A DNA stretch of 64,000 nucleotides from an uncultured Pseudomonadota bacterium (lineage in GTDB: Bacteria > Myxococcota_A > UBA796 > GCA-2862545). Both the position numbers and the translations under genes were made by a program. Below the pieces are notes generated by a model. It was not told where the DNA came from. It did no database searches and saw only the letters and a program-made list of their open reading frames with translations. Every line of letters begins with the position of its first letter. Within the stretch, counting starts at the first letter, position 1. Below are positions 35,735 to 44,938 of this stretch, in pieces. The stretch is taken from NCBI GenBank assembly GCA_913061235.1, contig CAJXTB010000019.1, forward strand, positions 62,001 through 126,000, read 5' to 3'.

Positions 35735-36697
35735 ATGCGTGTTCTATTTTGCGAAAGCTGCGGTGCTCCTCTCGATGCACCCTGGACTGAGATCGTGTTG
35801 GTGTGCCCACACTGCGGCGCACAAAATGCACCAGGTCGATTGATAGGCCAGGTCATCTCATCGACTCCCAACGATGGCCGCCCGAGACTCAACTTGAATG
35901 GCAGGACATACGTCTTAGAGGGCCAATTGGCCCAAGGAGACAGCGCAAACGTCTACAAAGCGAGATGGGCAATGCGACTAGGCGAGGCGGTCGTAATCAA
36001 GGTCCAACGAGCCGAGGCAGACACCGATTTGCTGCGACGGGAGTACGAGGCGCTAAAACGACTCACAGAAGCATCCGACCCAGCCACGACGCATTTTGCG
36101 ACGAGACTGCCCGAACCCATCGCCATCGGGACGCGGGCCATCGCGGGCCGCGACAGACTCGTCACCGCATACGCCTGGCGCAGCGGCTTCCAGTTGAGCC
36201 TAGAAACCATCCACGCACAGCACGCAACACAGGGTCTGTCAGGCCGAGTTTTGGTGTGGGTGTACAAGCGACTTCTCGAACAGCTGGTGTGGATGCACCG
36301 AAACGGTGTTGTTCACAATGCACTTACTCCCTCCCATATCTTGGTGCATCCGAAAAATCACGGCGCAATGATGGTGGGATTTACGCTCTCTGGGAAGGTC
36401 GGAGAAACGGTCCGGGGGCAGGCGCACGCATGGCGCGGAGCGTTCAAATCCGCACCGCCATCCGGTACGCCGAGCCGCGACATTGCCATGGCAGCGTGGT
36501 CGGTCCTGTGGGCAGGTGGAGCGGGCTTCGGTTCCAAGCAGACCACGCTGCCACCCACCTTCCGCGCAGCCCTGATTCGCGCAGCGAACGGTCACTATAG
36601 CGATGCACAGGCGCATCTTTCACAGATAAACACAGCCGCAAAGCACGACTATGGTCCAGGCAAGTACAGCCCCATAGACATTGACGGCTGGCACTAG
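35735..36697 (+). CDS. Zinc-ribbon pseudokinase
   Basis: 320 residues. Residues 5-30 form a zinc ribbon (CESCGAPL...CPHCGAQN). A protein-kinase-like domain follows: glycine loop LAQGDSANVYKARW, VIKVQRAE with the lysine present, but the catalytic loop is VHNALTPSHILV, lacking the HRD aspartate, and the DFG position reads VGF. It is therefore probably inactive and acts as a scaffold or nucleotide sensor. It is followed by the VWA gene (42 bases) and the PurA-like gene. Confidence 0.7.
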   Translation: MRVLFCESCGAPLDAPWTEIVLVCPHCGAQNAPGRLIGQVISSTPNDGRPRLNLNGRTYVLEGQLAQGDSANVYKARWAMRLGEAVVIKVQRAEADTDLLRREYEALKRLTEASDPATTHFATRLPEPIAIGTRAIAGRDRLVTAYAWRSGFQLSLETIHAQHATQGLSGRVLVWVYKRLLEQLVWMHRNGVVHNALTPSHILVHPKNHGAMMVGFTLSGKVGETVRGQAHAWRGAFKSAPPSGTPSRDIAMAAWSVLWAGGAGFGSKQTTLPPTFRAALIRAANGHYSDAQAHLSQINTAAKHDYGPGKYSPIDIDGWH

Positions 36698-36739
36698 AAC
36701 AACCGGCGTGCTTGCATGCAGGCCGAAATTGGAGGTTTC

Positions 36740-37708
36740 ATGGGCTACGGTCAGTACAGTCACAGCGCACACCAGGCGCTAACAAACGCGCGAAAAGGCC
36801 GCTCACAAGGTGAAGTATTCACCCAGCGGACGTGCCATCCATCCATGGACCCCATGAACTTGGGCAAGCGCGAATCCCGTGACAGCGAGACGAATCCAAA
36901 CAGCATCGCAATCATCTTCGCCCTAGATGTCAGTGGTTCTATGGGTGAAATTCCGGCTCGACTGGCTACGCACACCCTTCCGCAGTTCATGGGTGCCATG
37001 GAACAAGCCCAGGTCGGTGACCCGCAGGTCATGTTCATGGCGGTTGGCTACGCCGGCGGTGACCGGGCCCCTCTGCAGGTCGGCCAGTTCGAGTCGACCG
37101 CTGCTCTGATGGACCAGTGGCTGACGTCTATGTACCTGGAAGGCGGCGGTGGCGGCGGGGACGAGAGCTACGAGCTCGCCATGTACGTAGCGGCCCGACA
37201 CACGGCACTGGACTGCGTCGAGAAGCGCGGCAAGCGCGGCTACCTGTTCATCACTGGAGACGAGCCACCCAACACGGTCGTCTCGCGCAACCACATCCAA
37301 CGCACCCTCGGCACCCCACCCGCTGATGACATCCGAATTCAGGACATGATCGAGGAAGTAGGCCGTACTTACGAGGTCTTCTATCTCATTCCCGACCCCG
37401 AACGGGGTCAGCGGGTCGGCCGTCAGTGGCGAGACTTGTTGGGCGACCGGGTGGTGGTCATGGAGACCCCAGACGACACGTCCCACATCTGCGCGGGCCT
37501 GGTGTCGCTCCTAGAAGGAGGCGCCGCCAACTTAGGTGAGCTCATCAGTCGTCTACAAGCCGCTGGTGTCAGTGCAGAACGGGCGCAAGCGGTTGCTCGA
37601 GCACTGACGCCATTCGCTGCCAGCATCGCCCGTGATGGCGCCCCCCGTCCCACAATGACCAGCCCCGCACTGCCCAGCGGCAGCGGCAAGAGTGGGATTG
37701 ACCGCTGA
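36740..37708 (+). CDS. VWA domain protein
   Basis: 322 residues. ATG 36740 has GGAGG 5 bases upstream. The von Willebrand A domain begins with the MIDAS motif DVSGSMG near residue 62, so a divalent metal and a protein ligand can be bound. A Gly-rich insert (GGGGGGDESYE) follows; the last 70 residues are helical. No signal peptide, so cytoplasmic. It overlaps the PurA-like gene by four bases if that begins at CTG 37705. Confidence 0.85.
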   Translation: MGYGQYSHSAHQALTNARKGRSQGEVFTQRTCHPSMDPMNLGKRESRDSETNPNSIAIIFALDVSGSMGEIPARLATHTLPQFMGAMEQAQVGDPQVMFMAVGYAGGDRAPLQVGQFESTAALMDQWLTSMYLEGGGGGGDESYELAMYVAARHTALDCVEKRGKRGYLFITGDEPPNTVVSRNHIQRTLGTPPADDIRIQDMIEEVGRTYEVFYLIPDPERGQRVGRQWRDLLGDRVVVMETPDDTSHICAGLVSLLEGGAANLGELISRLQAAGVSAERAQAVARALTPFAASIARDGAPRPTMTSPALPSGSGKSGIDR

Positions 37709-38922
37709 GCGCGTTCATCGTCGTCGACCTTGGGTTCGGTGACGCTGGCAAAGGCACCATGGTCGACACCCTGTGTCGGCAAGAAGGAGCGGACCTCGTC
37801 GTCCGCTTCAATGGTGGGGCTCAAGCGGGCCACAACGTGGTCACACCAGACGGACGCCACCACACCTTCTCGCAGTTCGGTTCTGGGACGTTCGTACCGG
37901 GAGTGCGAACGCTGCTGGGGCCCGCCTTCGTGCTGCATCCACTGGCTCTCGTCGCCGAAGAAGCCCACCTCCAGAGCGTGGGGGTAGACGATGCCTTCGA
38001 CCGCCTGTGGGTCGACGAGCGGGCGTGCCTCATCACCCCGTTTCAACAGGCCGGTGGACGCCTGCGAGAGCTGATGCGAGGAAATGCCGCACATGGCACC
38101 TGTGGTGTGGGATTTGGCGAGTGCGTAGGAGACGCTCTGACCCACGACGACGTGCTGAGAGCCCGTGATTTGGCGAATCCTAGGCGTTTACGGCAGGCGC
38201 TAGTCGACCAACAACGTCGCAAGCGACATGAGCTGCGCCAGGCAGAATCGCTGACGACGGCTGCCGCGAGACAGGAGTGGGCGTGGCTCGTTGACCCGCA
38301 CGCCGTCGACGTCATCCTACAGCTGTGGCGGGACCTGTCGCTTCAGGTCTGCTCGGCCAACAACACCGCACGTCATATCGCAGGCGCACAGACCGTCGTA
38401 GCGGAGGGAGCACAGGGCATTCTTCTCGACGAGACCCACGGCTTTCAGCCCCACACCACCTGGTCCGACTGCACCAGCAACCATGCGCGACGCCTTCTGG
38501 GACGTCCCGCCACCGCCATTGGTGTGACCCGTACCTACAGCACACGGCATGGAAACGGTCCCCTCCCCTCTCACGACCCCGCGTGGGATGTCCTGCCGGA
38601 GCCCCACAACCATGACCGCGGGTGGCAGGGCGTCTTCCGTCGTGGACCGCTAGACCTGCCTCTGCTGCGCTACGCCCTGAAGCACAGTCCTGTGGATGTA
38701 TTGGCGGTGACCCATTGCGACGTCGTGCTTCCTGAAAAACTCGTTGTCGAACAGTATGAATCCACGACCAACATCGGCCCATCCAGCTCCCATTTGGACG
38801 GTGTTCACTGTGGCCTTCGACCGGTCGACGACCTCCCTACGGCCATCGCAACCGCCCTAAGTACGCCCCTTGGATGGGTAAGCCATGGCCCAACCGCAAC
38901 GGCCAAGCACAGGCTCCTGTAG
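37705..38922 (+). CDS. Adenylosuccinate synthetase-like enzyme with non-canonical start
   Basis: 405 residues. Divergent PurA paralogue: GFGDAGKG at residues 10-17 with the catalytic Asp13, and FNGGAQAGHNV with catalytic His43 at positions close to those of bacterial PurA; later QYESTTNIG resembles the family's C-terminus. The first ATG, 37759, would delete the P-loop and Asp13. Upstream in frame there is a TGA at 37699, and between it and the P-loop only CTG 37705 is a possible (rare) initiator; it forms a CTGA overlap with the VWA stop. Replacement of the family's GDEGKGK by GDAGKGT suggests a changed substrate. The true purA is expected elsewhere. Confidence 0.72.
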   Translation: MSAFIVVDLGFGDAGKGTMVDTLCRQEGADLVVRFNGGAQAGHNVVTPDGRHHTFSQFGSGTFVPGVRTLLGPAFVLHPLALVAEEAHLQSVGVDDAFDRLWVDERACLITPFQQAGGRLRELMRGNAAHGTCGVGFGECVGDALTHDDVLRARDLANPRRLRQALVDQQRRKRHELRQAESLTTAAARQEWAWLVDPHAVDVILQLWRDLSLQVCSANNTARHIAGAQTVVAEGAQGILLDETHGFQPHTTWSDCTSNHARRLLGRPATAIGVTRTYSTRHGNGPLPSHDPAWDVLPEPHNHDRGWQGVFRRGPLDLPLLRYALKHSPVDVLAVTHCDVVLPEKLVVEQYESTTNIGPSSSHLDGVHCGLRPVDDLPTAIATALSTPLGWVSHGPTATAKHRLL

Positions 38923-39055
38923 CGACGGCCTCGCATTGACGGTCCGGGCCAGCGAGAGCGATGCCCAGGTGGGGGTGCCCGACGACCCGTGCGAGTCGGC
39001 ACATCGCCCTGTTGGAGTCAGACGGCTAAAGAGCCGGCTCGCATCCGGAGGTCCT

Positions 39056-41179
39056 ATGCTCACCCTGCTCATCGCACTCAACACTGCCCATGCCCAAGAC
39101 GACCCGCGCCTGTGGCTCGAAGAAGTCGAGGGCGAACAGGCCCTGACTTGGGTTCGGGAACGGAATGCCGAGACCGTCGATGCCTACGCCAGTGAGCCTA
39201 CATTCCAAACAATGCAGGAGCGCATCACCGCTGCCCTCAACTCCGATGACAAAATCGCATACGTCTCCGAGAGAGGTGGTTTTCTCTACAACTTCTGGCG
39301 GGACAGCGAGCACGCACAGGGGCTTTGGCGCCGCACCACCTGGGAGAGCTACCGGTCTGGCGAGCCCGAATGGGACGTGGTCCTAGACCTCGACGCCTTG
39401 TCCGAGACGGACGGTGAGCGCTGGGTGTGGCATGGGGCCCAGTGCCTTCGCCCCGACTACACGCGCTGCCTGATCTCACTGTCGCCGGGTGGCTCGGACG
39501 CCGACATTGTTCGCGAGTTCGACATTGAGACCCGCTCCTTCGTCGAAGGGGGCTTTGAGCTACCAGAAGCCAAGTCCAATATCGGTTGGATCGACTCAGA
39601 TACCGTCTACGTGGGCACCGACGTCGGCGAGGCCGCGCTCACCGACTCAGGCTACCCGCGCACCTCCCGAATCTGGCGTCGCGGCACCGACCTGGCGTCA
39701 GCCCCCATCGCCTTCGAAGGCCAGCAGACCGACGTGTCAGCCGGCGCCTACTTCGACGACACCCCAGGGTACGAGCGCCACTTCGCGTACCGCTCGCCCA
39801 GCTTCTTCGAAAACGAGATGTACTTCTTAGACGACGGAGAGGCCGTTCGGATCGACAAGCCCGACACTACCGATGCCGACGTGGTGCGGCGCCACATCTA
39901 CTTCGAGCCCAAAGAAGACTGGACCATCGGAGACACCACCTACGCCGCCGGCACCCTGCTCGTCGCCGACTTTAAGAAGTGGATGACCGGCAAGCGCCAG
40001 GTCCAGGTCCTGTTCGAGCCAACCCAGAGCACAAGCCTGCGGACATGGACCGTTACCCAGGACCACCTCATCTTGGGACTGCTCGAAGACGTTCGCAGCA
40101 CGTTTGTGCAGATCACTCCACAGAAATCGGTGCGCAAGCCCTGGACCCGCACCGAGATGACCGGCCTGCCCGAGCTCGGCACCGTCTCCCTGTCCGCTGT
40201 GGATTCGGACACCCGCAACGACCTGTGGGTCACCTACAGCGACTTCCTCACGCCGTCGTCCTACGGCCTCATCACGCCCGGTGGCCAGCTGGAGACGCTG
40301 CGGTCCTCCCCGTCACGGTTTGATGCGCCTGACCACGAGGTCACGCAGCACTTCGCCACGTCCGAAGACGGCACCCGGGTGCCCTACTTTCAGATCGCCC
40401 CGCGCGACATTCCAGACGGCGGCCTGCCCACCTTGCTGTACGGCTACGGCGGCTTCGAGGTCTCGCTACTGCCCGGCTACTCGGCCGGCCGCGGCATCGG
40501 CTGGTACGAGCAAGGCGGCGTATTGGTCGTCGCCAACATTCGCGGCGGCGGCGAGTACGGCCCCTCCTGGCACCGGGCCGCTCTGCGCGAAAACCGGCAC
40601 AAGGCGTACGAGGACTTCGCTGCCATCGCCCGGGACCTCGTGGCCCGAGGTGTCACCACCCACGACCAGCTCGCCACACGCGGCGGCAGCAATGGCGGCC
40701 TGCTGATGGGCAACATGCTCACCACCTACGGCGACTTGTTCGGTGCCATCCACTGCGCCGTCCCCCTGCTCGACATGCAGCGATACAGCAAGCTGCTCGC
40801 CGGCGCCTCGTGGATGGGCGAGTACGGCGACCCGGATGTCGAGGAAGACTGGGCCTTCTTGCAGCAATACTCGCCCTACCACAACGTCGACGCCACCGCC
40901 GACTACCCGCCCATTCTGTTCACCACGTCCACCAAAGACGACCGGGTGCATCCGGGCCATGCCCGCAAGATGGCCCATCTGCTCGGTGAGACCGGCGCAC
41001 CGATGACCTACTACGAGAACATCGAGGGTGGTCACGGGGGTGCAGCCAACAATGAGCAGCGCGCGTTCATGAGCACCCTGGCGTACCGGTACCTGTGGCG
41101 TCAGGTGACGGGGACAGCACCTGTGAAACAGACCGAGCCCGACCAGACCGAGCCAGAAGAGACAGAGGGCGGCGAGTAG
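39056..41179 (+). CDS. Prolyl oligopeptidase family protein (S9A), exported
   Basis: 707 residues. ATG 39056 has GGAGG 5 bases upstream and opens a short signal peptide (LTLLIALNTAHAQ). The N-terminal beta-propeller about residues 60-410 is followed by the alpha/beta hydrolase: nucleophile Ser in GGSNGGLLMG, Asp in DDRVHPGHA, His in GGHGG. It cleaves short peptides after proline or related residues, here probably in the periplasm. The start at 38885 in the same frame is rejected. A 20-residue Glu/Thr/Pro tail ends the protein. Confidence 0.92.
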   Translation: MLTLLIALNTAHAQDDPRLWLEEVEGEQALTWVRERNAETVDAYASEPTFQTMQERITAALNSDDKIAYVSERGGFLYNFWRDSEHAQGLWRRTTWESYRSGEPEWDVVLDLDALSETDGERWVWHGAQCLRPDYTRCLISLSPGGSDADIVREFDIETRSFVEGGFELPEAKSNIGWIDSDTVYVGTDVGEAALTDSGYPRTSRIWRRGTDLASAPIAFEGQQTDVSAGAYFDDTPGYERHFAYRSPSFFENEMYFLDDGEAVRIDKPDTTDADVVRRHIYFEPKEDWTIGDTTYAAGTLLVADFKKWMTGKRQVQVLFEPTQSTSLRTWTVTQDHLILGLLEDVRSTFVQITPQKSVRKPWTRTEMTGLPELGTVSLSAVDSDTRNDLWVTYSDFLTPSSYGLITPGGQLETLRSSPSRFDAPDHEVTQHFATSEDGTRVPYFQIAPRDIPDGGLPTLLYGYGGFEVSLLPGYSAGRGIGWYEQGGVLVVANIRGGGEYGPSWHRAALRENRHKAYEDFAAIARDLVARGVTTHDQLATRGGSNGGLLMGNMLTTYGDLFGAIHCAVPLLDMQRYSKLLAGASWMGEYGDPDVEEDWAFLQQYSPYHNVDATADYPPILFTTSTKDDRVHPGHARKMAHLLGETGAPMTYYENIEGGHGGAANNEQRAFMSTLAYRYLWRQVTGTAPVKQTEPDQTEPEETEGGE

Positions 41180-41446
41180 CGGGGCAGAGTGGTCCCCCCG
41201 ACTGGAGCGCCCACCGTTCTTGAGGCGGGGTCCGTTACCCAAAATGACGATGCCGTTCTCGCGTTCACGGCACAGCACAAGAGAGCCTTCGACAGGCCGC
41301 CATCGCTGGCCGAGATCGTCGCCGACGGCGTCCTAGGCGACTCCGCCCGTGGGCGAATCCCTGCCAGAAGCCTGACTGGGTCCACGGCGAGAAGCTACAG
41401 CAGCACAGCGCACCAGAGCCACAATCAACACAACCAAGGAGCCGTC

Positions 41447-42124
41447 ATGTCCATCTTTCCATCACACTGGCCCGTCGAACATCCCGACCGCATTCAGCTG
41501 TACGCACTCGGCACGCCCAACGGCGTCAAAGCGAGCATCGTCCTCGAAGAGCTTGAGCTGCCTTACGAGTTTCACAAGGTGGACTTCGGTAAGCAGGAGC
41601 AGCACGACCCCGGCTACCTCAAGGTCAACCCAAACAACAAGATTCCGTCGATCATCGACCCCAAGGGTCCCGGTGGCGAACCCCTCGCAATCATGGAATC
41701 GGGCGCTATCCTTCACTACTTGGCGACCAAGGCCGGCAAACTGCTGCCGGAAGACCCCGCGAAGGCCAACGAAGTTCTCCAGTGGATGTTCTTTCAGGCA
41801 GGCAGCCTCGGGCCCATGTTCGGCCAGTATGGGCACTTCGTGGCCTTCGCCCCCAAGGATCAGGAGCACACCTACGCGACCGAGCGCTACACGAGCGAGG
41901 CCAAGCGCCTGCTCGCTGTACTGGAGACTCGGCTTGACGGCCGCTCGTGGATGGTCGACGAGTACTCCATCGCCGACATCATGATCGCACCGTGGATCAG
42001 CGCGCTCGACTACTACGGAGGCCCGGTGACCGAGGCTCTGTCCGACTACCCGCGGGTGGTGAGCTATCGGGACCGCTTCACCGCACGACCGGCGGTAGAG
42101 CGGGGAATAGCCGCAGTGAGCTGA
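41447..42124 (+). CDS. Glutathione S-transferase (nu-class-like, YghU/YfcG type)
   Basis: 225 residues. ATG 41447 follows AGGAG with 5-base spacing. The thioredoxin-like domain has LGTPNGVKASIVLEEL (the Thr/Asn in TPN are the disulfide-bond oxidoreductase-type residues of the YfcG/YghU class) and VNPNNKIPSIID; the helical domain contains SIADIMIAPWI. Probably reduces disulfides or peroxides using glutathione. The 267 bases before it hold no clear gene. Confidence 0.9.
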   Translation: MSIFPSHWPVEHPDRIQLYALGTPNGVKASIVLEELELPYEFHKVDFGKQEQHDPGYLKVNPNNKIPSIIDPKGPGGEPLAIMESGAILHYLATKAGKLLPEDPAKANEVLQWMFFQAGSLGPMFGQYGHFVAFAPKDQEHTYATERYTSEAKRLLAVLETRLDGRSWMVDEYSIADIMIAPWISALDYYGGPVTEALSDYPRVVSYRDRFTARPAVERGIAAVS

Positions 42125-42294
42125 CGGGTATCGCCCGTGCCCTACGGGTCGCCGCACCGGGGCCGCCATCGAACCGAAAGCGGTCGACGAGGTGTAGCCA
42201 AACCAGCCACCCGTCGCGGTCATTGCTCGCCGTTGGCGAGGGTCCGACCGGCCATGACGAGCAACCGGTGGGCTAGTCGGGTAGGTCAGCCCGT

Positions 42295-43641
42295 ATGAGT
42301 CTGCCTTCCGCCCGGTCCTCCTACGAATGGCACGCCTTTACGGTGCGTGGCATCCCCGTCACCTTCTCCGCATGGTGGCTGCTCATCGTGTTCATTGCCT
42401 TCAGCAGAGGCAGTGCGTGGGGCTTCTTCGGCTCGGTCATTACGATTGCCGTGGTCACCATCAGCATTCTGGGACACGAGCTCGGCCATGCGTTCGCTGC
42501 GCGTCACTACAAGCTGCAGCCGGCGGTATTCTTGCATGGATTCGGTGGGTATTGTAGCCATTCACGGGCTCGTAAGCCGAACCATCGGCTGATCATTGCC
42601 GCCGCTGGTCCCGCCATGAGCGTCCTAATGGCACTGTTTGGACTGGCATTGAAGCAGGGCCTCGAGCTTGGGAGCTATTCGTGGCTCTTCGCTGAGCGTA
42701 TGTGGTCCATAGGCTTGTTCTTAAGCGTCCTAAACTTGATGCCCGTACGCCCGCTAGACGGCGGCCACATCAGCATCAACCTTCTCGAGCGCATTGAGCG
42801 GCTGAAGAGTCCCGAGACCCTCTCCCGCGTTCTGTCTGTGGCGGGTGCGATTGCCATTGGCCTGTTCACCTATGGATACGGCGGCAGTCTTGGCGCGTTC
42901 TTGGCCCTGTTGCTCGCATGGGACAACGCCGCCATCCTGCACTGGGTGCCGTTCATCCCGCAGATTGCGTTCGAGCCTTGGGCCCACCGGGGGACCGGTC
43001 CAAAGACGCCGAGCCAGCTACCGCAGACCACCATCATCTTGTTGGCCGTAGTGGCTGCTGGTGCGGCGGTCGACTGGGTGACGCGCGGCTCGACCATTGG
43101 CCTAGCATTAGACTTGTCGGGCACATCCGTCTACCCCTGGCAGCCGTTCACTCAAGCCTTGGCACCGCGCGAAGGCCTGCTGACGCTCATTCTGCAGCTC
43201 GCGGCGATTGCACTCATCAGCATTCCCATCCTGCGCTGGTACGGGCGACCAGGCCTGCTAGGCATCACGCTTGTCTCCGCGCTGGCCTCGGGACTGGTGG
43301 CACTTGGAATCGCACTTGGCGTTGGCGCTGTCGGCACCAGCGGTGGGACCATGGCCATCGTGCTCTGTCTGGTCGCGGTGGTGTGCAATGCCGGCCCGCT
43401 CATCAGCGGTCGAATGCTCCAGGACCCGCGAACCGCCTTGGTTCTCGTCACCGTCGGTGTGATGGTTCTTCGGTGGATGGACGGCGACCTCGCGCGCATT
43501 CCGATCGATCTGACCGGTGTCATGGTCGGCTTGTCCTCGCGTCGTCTGCAGCGCACTCTCAGCGGCGTATCGGACTGGTGGAAGCTCCGGAATCCACCAC
43601 CGGTGAAGCTGTACGACCTCAATGCCGAAGACTGGAACTAG
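42295..43641 (+). CDS. Site-2-type zinc metalloprotease (M50) with a rhomboid-like C-terminal half
   Basis: 448 residues with about ten membrane segments. The N-terminal half has HELGH (61-65) and NLMPVRPLDGGH, the M50/S2P signatures for intramembrane zinc proteolysis. The C-terminal half (about 285-420) starts with YPWQPFTQALAPREG and contains GTSGG (Ser349), like rhomboids, but the TM6 His position reads DLTG, so the dyad looks broken. It may be an active S2P with a pseudo-rhomboid substrate-binding module. The next gene, an ABC1 kinase, begins 3 bases after the stop. Confidence 0.8.
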   Translation: MSLPSARSSYEWHAFTVRGIPVTFSAWWLLIVFIAFSRGSAWGFFGSVITIAVVTISILGHELGHAFAARHYKLQPAVFLHGFGGYCSHSRARKPNHRLIIAAAGPAMSVLMALFGLALKQGLELGSYSWLFAERMWSIGLFLSVLNLMPVRPLDGGHISINLLERIERLKSPETLSRVLSVAGAIAIGLFTYGYGGSLGAFLALLLAWDNAAILHWVPFIPQIAFEPWAHRGTGPKTPSQLPQTTIILLAVVAAGAAVDWVTRGSTIGLALDLSGTSVYPWQPFTQALAPREGLLTLILQLAAIALISIPILRWYGRPGLLGITLVSALASGLVALGIALGVGAVGTSGGTMAIVLCLVAVVCNAGPLISGRMLQDPRTALVLVTVGVMVLRWMDGDLARIPIDLTGVMVGLSSRRLQRTLSGVSDWWKLRNPPPVKLYDLNAEDWN

Positions 43642-43644
43642 ACC

Positions 43645-44937
43645 ATGGGTAAACGAGACCGACTGCGAGGCATCCAAAAGGGCCTGCTCAGGCGTGGACT
43701 GAAGACCGGCCGCATTGCTACATCCGTGGCTGCTGCCGGCGCCAAACGCATGGTGCGAAGTTCTGAATCCGACGACGTCCACTTTGGCGAGTCTCTGCTT
43801 GGCCACATGGACGAGATGAAGGGCTTCGCCATGAAGGTCGGGCAGATTCTGTCGTACATGGACGGCGTTCTGCCCGAGAGCACCGCCGAGCGTCTACGAG
43901 CACTCCAGCAAGGAAGCGCCGCAATCGACTTCGAGGTGCTCAAAGCAGACGTGGAGCTGTCTCTAGGCGGCACGGTGGACGAGTTGTTCGACGCCTTCGA
44001 CAACGACGCCATCGCTGCGGCAAGCATTGGCCAAGTTCACCGAGCGACCTACGAAGGCCGCCCTGTGGCCGTCAAGCTTCAGTATCCAGGCGTCGCAGAC
44101 ACCTTCCGAACGGACTTTGCCACCTTGCGCAAGCTGTCCCGCCTGGCCGGTCTCGGTAGCCAAGTGGACGCTCCTGCCATTGTCGACGAGCTGCGCGCCC
44201 GCTTTCTCGAAGAGTGCGATTACAACCGTGAAGCCCGCTGGCAGACCGCCTTTCGCGAGCGACTCAACAACGACCGCGTCCGCATTCCCGAGGTCATTCC
44301 CGAACGTTCGACCGAGACCGTGCTCACCACCGCGTTCAGCGAAGGCATGGACTTCTACACGTTCGCGGAACAAGCCAACCAAGAGCAGCGCAACGCTGTT
44401 GCAGAGCAGCTGTTCAAGGCATCCTTCCGGGGAATCTTCCGCTACGGAGCACTCAACGGCGACCCGCATCCCGGCAACTACCTGTTTGAAGACGACGGCA
44501 CCCTCGTCCTGCTCGATTGGGGCTGCGTTCGCGCCTACGACAAGGACTTTATCGACGTGTGGCGACGTATGGCTCGCACCATCATCGCCAATGACTTCGA
44601 GGCATTCTCTGAAGTCTTCCCCGAGACCGGCATGGTCGGAGACAAGCACTTCGACATGCGCGCCCAGTGGGCCCAGGTGCTCTACCTGTACGAGCCCTTC
44701 ATGATTCCGGGCTTCACCTACACCCCGGAGTACGTCGCGCGCAGCAAGGAGTTCGTGGACCCACGCAACAACCCCAACCTACGCCACATGGCCCTGCCGC
44801 CAGAGTGGGTGTGGACGCAGCGGCTGCACTGGGGACTGAACAGCGTGCTTGCCCACCTGCGCGCGCAGGGCGACTGGATGGCCTGGTACCGAGAGATTCT
44901 GAATGGGCCGTGGGAGCCGATTCGGATTGACGAGTAG
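43645..44937 (+). CDS. ABC1/UbiB-family atypical kinase
   Basis: 430 residues, UbiB/ADCK-like. Signature elements present: KxGQ (MKVGQILSYMDG), AAASIGQVHRA, AVKLQYPG with the nucleotide lysine, NGDPHPGNYLF and LLDWG (DFG equivalent). Members bind ADP/ATP and aid coenzyme Q and lipid metabolism. ATG 43645 is separated by three bases from the S2P stop, so the two are an operon. No UbiB-type C-terminal transmembrane pair is seen; a shorter soluble ADCK type is likely. Confidence 0.9.
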   Translation: MGKRDRLRGIQKGLLRRGLKTGRIATSVAAAGAKRMVRSSESDDVHFGESLLGHMDEMKGFAMKVGQILSYMDGVLPESTAERLRALQQGSAAIDFEVLKADVELSLGGTVDELFDAFDNDAIAAASIGQVHRATYEGRPVAVKLQYPGVADTFRTDFATLRKLSRLAGLGSQVDAPAIVDELRARFLEECDYNREARWQTAFRERLNNDRVRIPEVIPERSTETVLTTAFSEGMDFYTFAEQANQEQRNAVAEQLFKASFRGIFRYGALNGDPHPGNYLFEDDGTLVLLDWGCVRAYDKDFIDVWRRMARTIIANDFEAFSEVFPETGMVGDKHFDMRAQWAQVLYLYEPFMIPGFTYTPEYVARSKEFVDPRNNPNLRHMALPPEWVWTQRLHWGLNSVLAHLRAQGDWMAWYREILNGPWEPIRIDE

Positions 44938-44938
44938 C

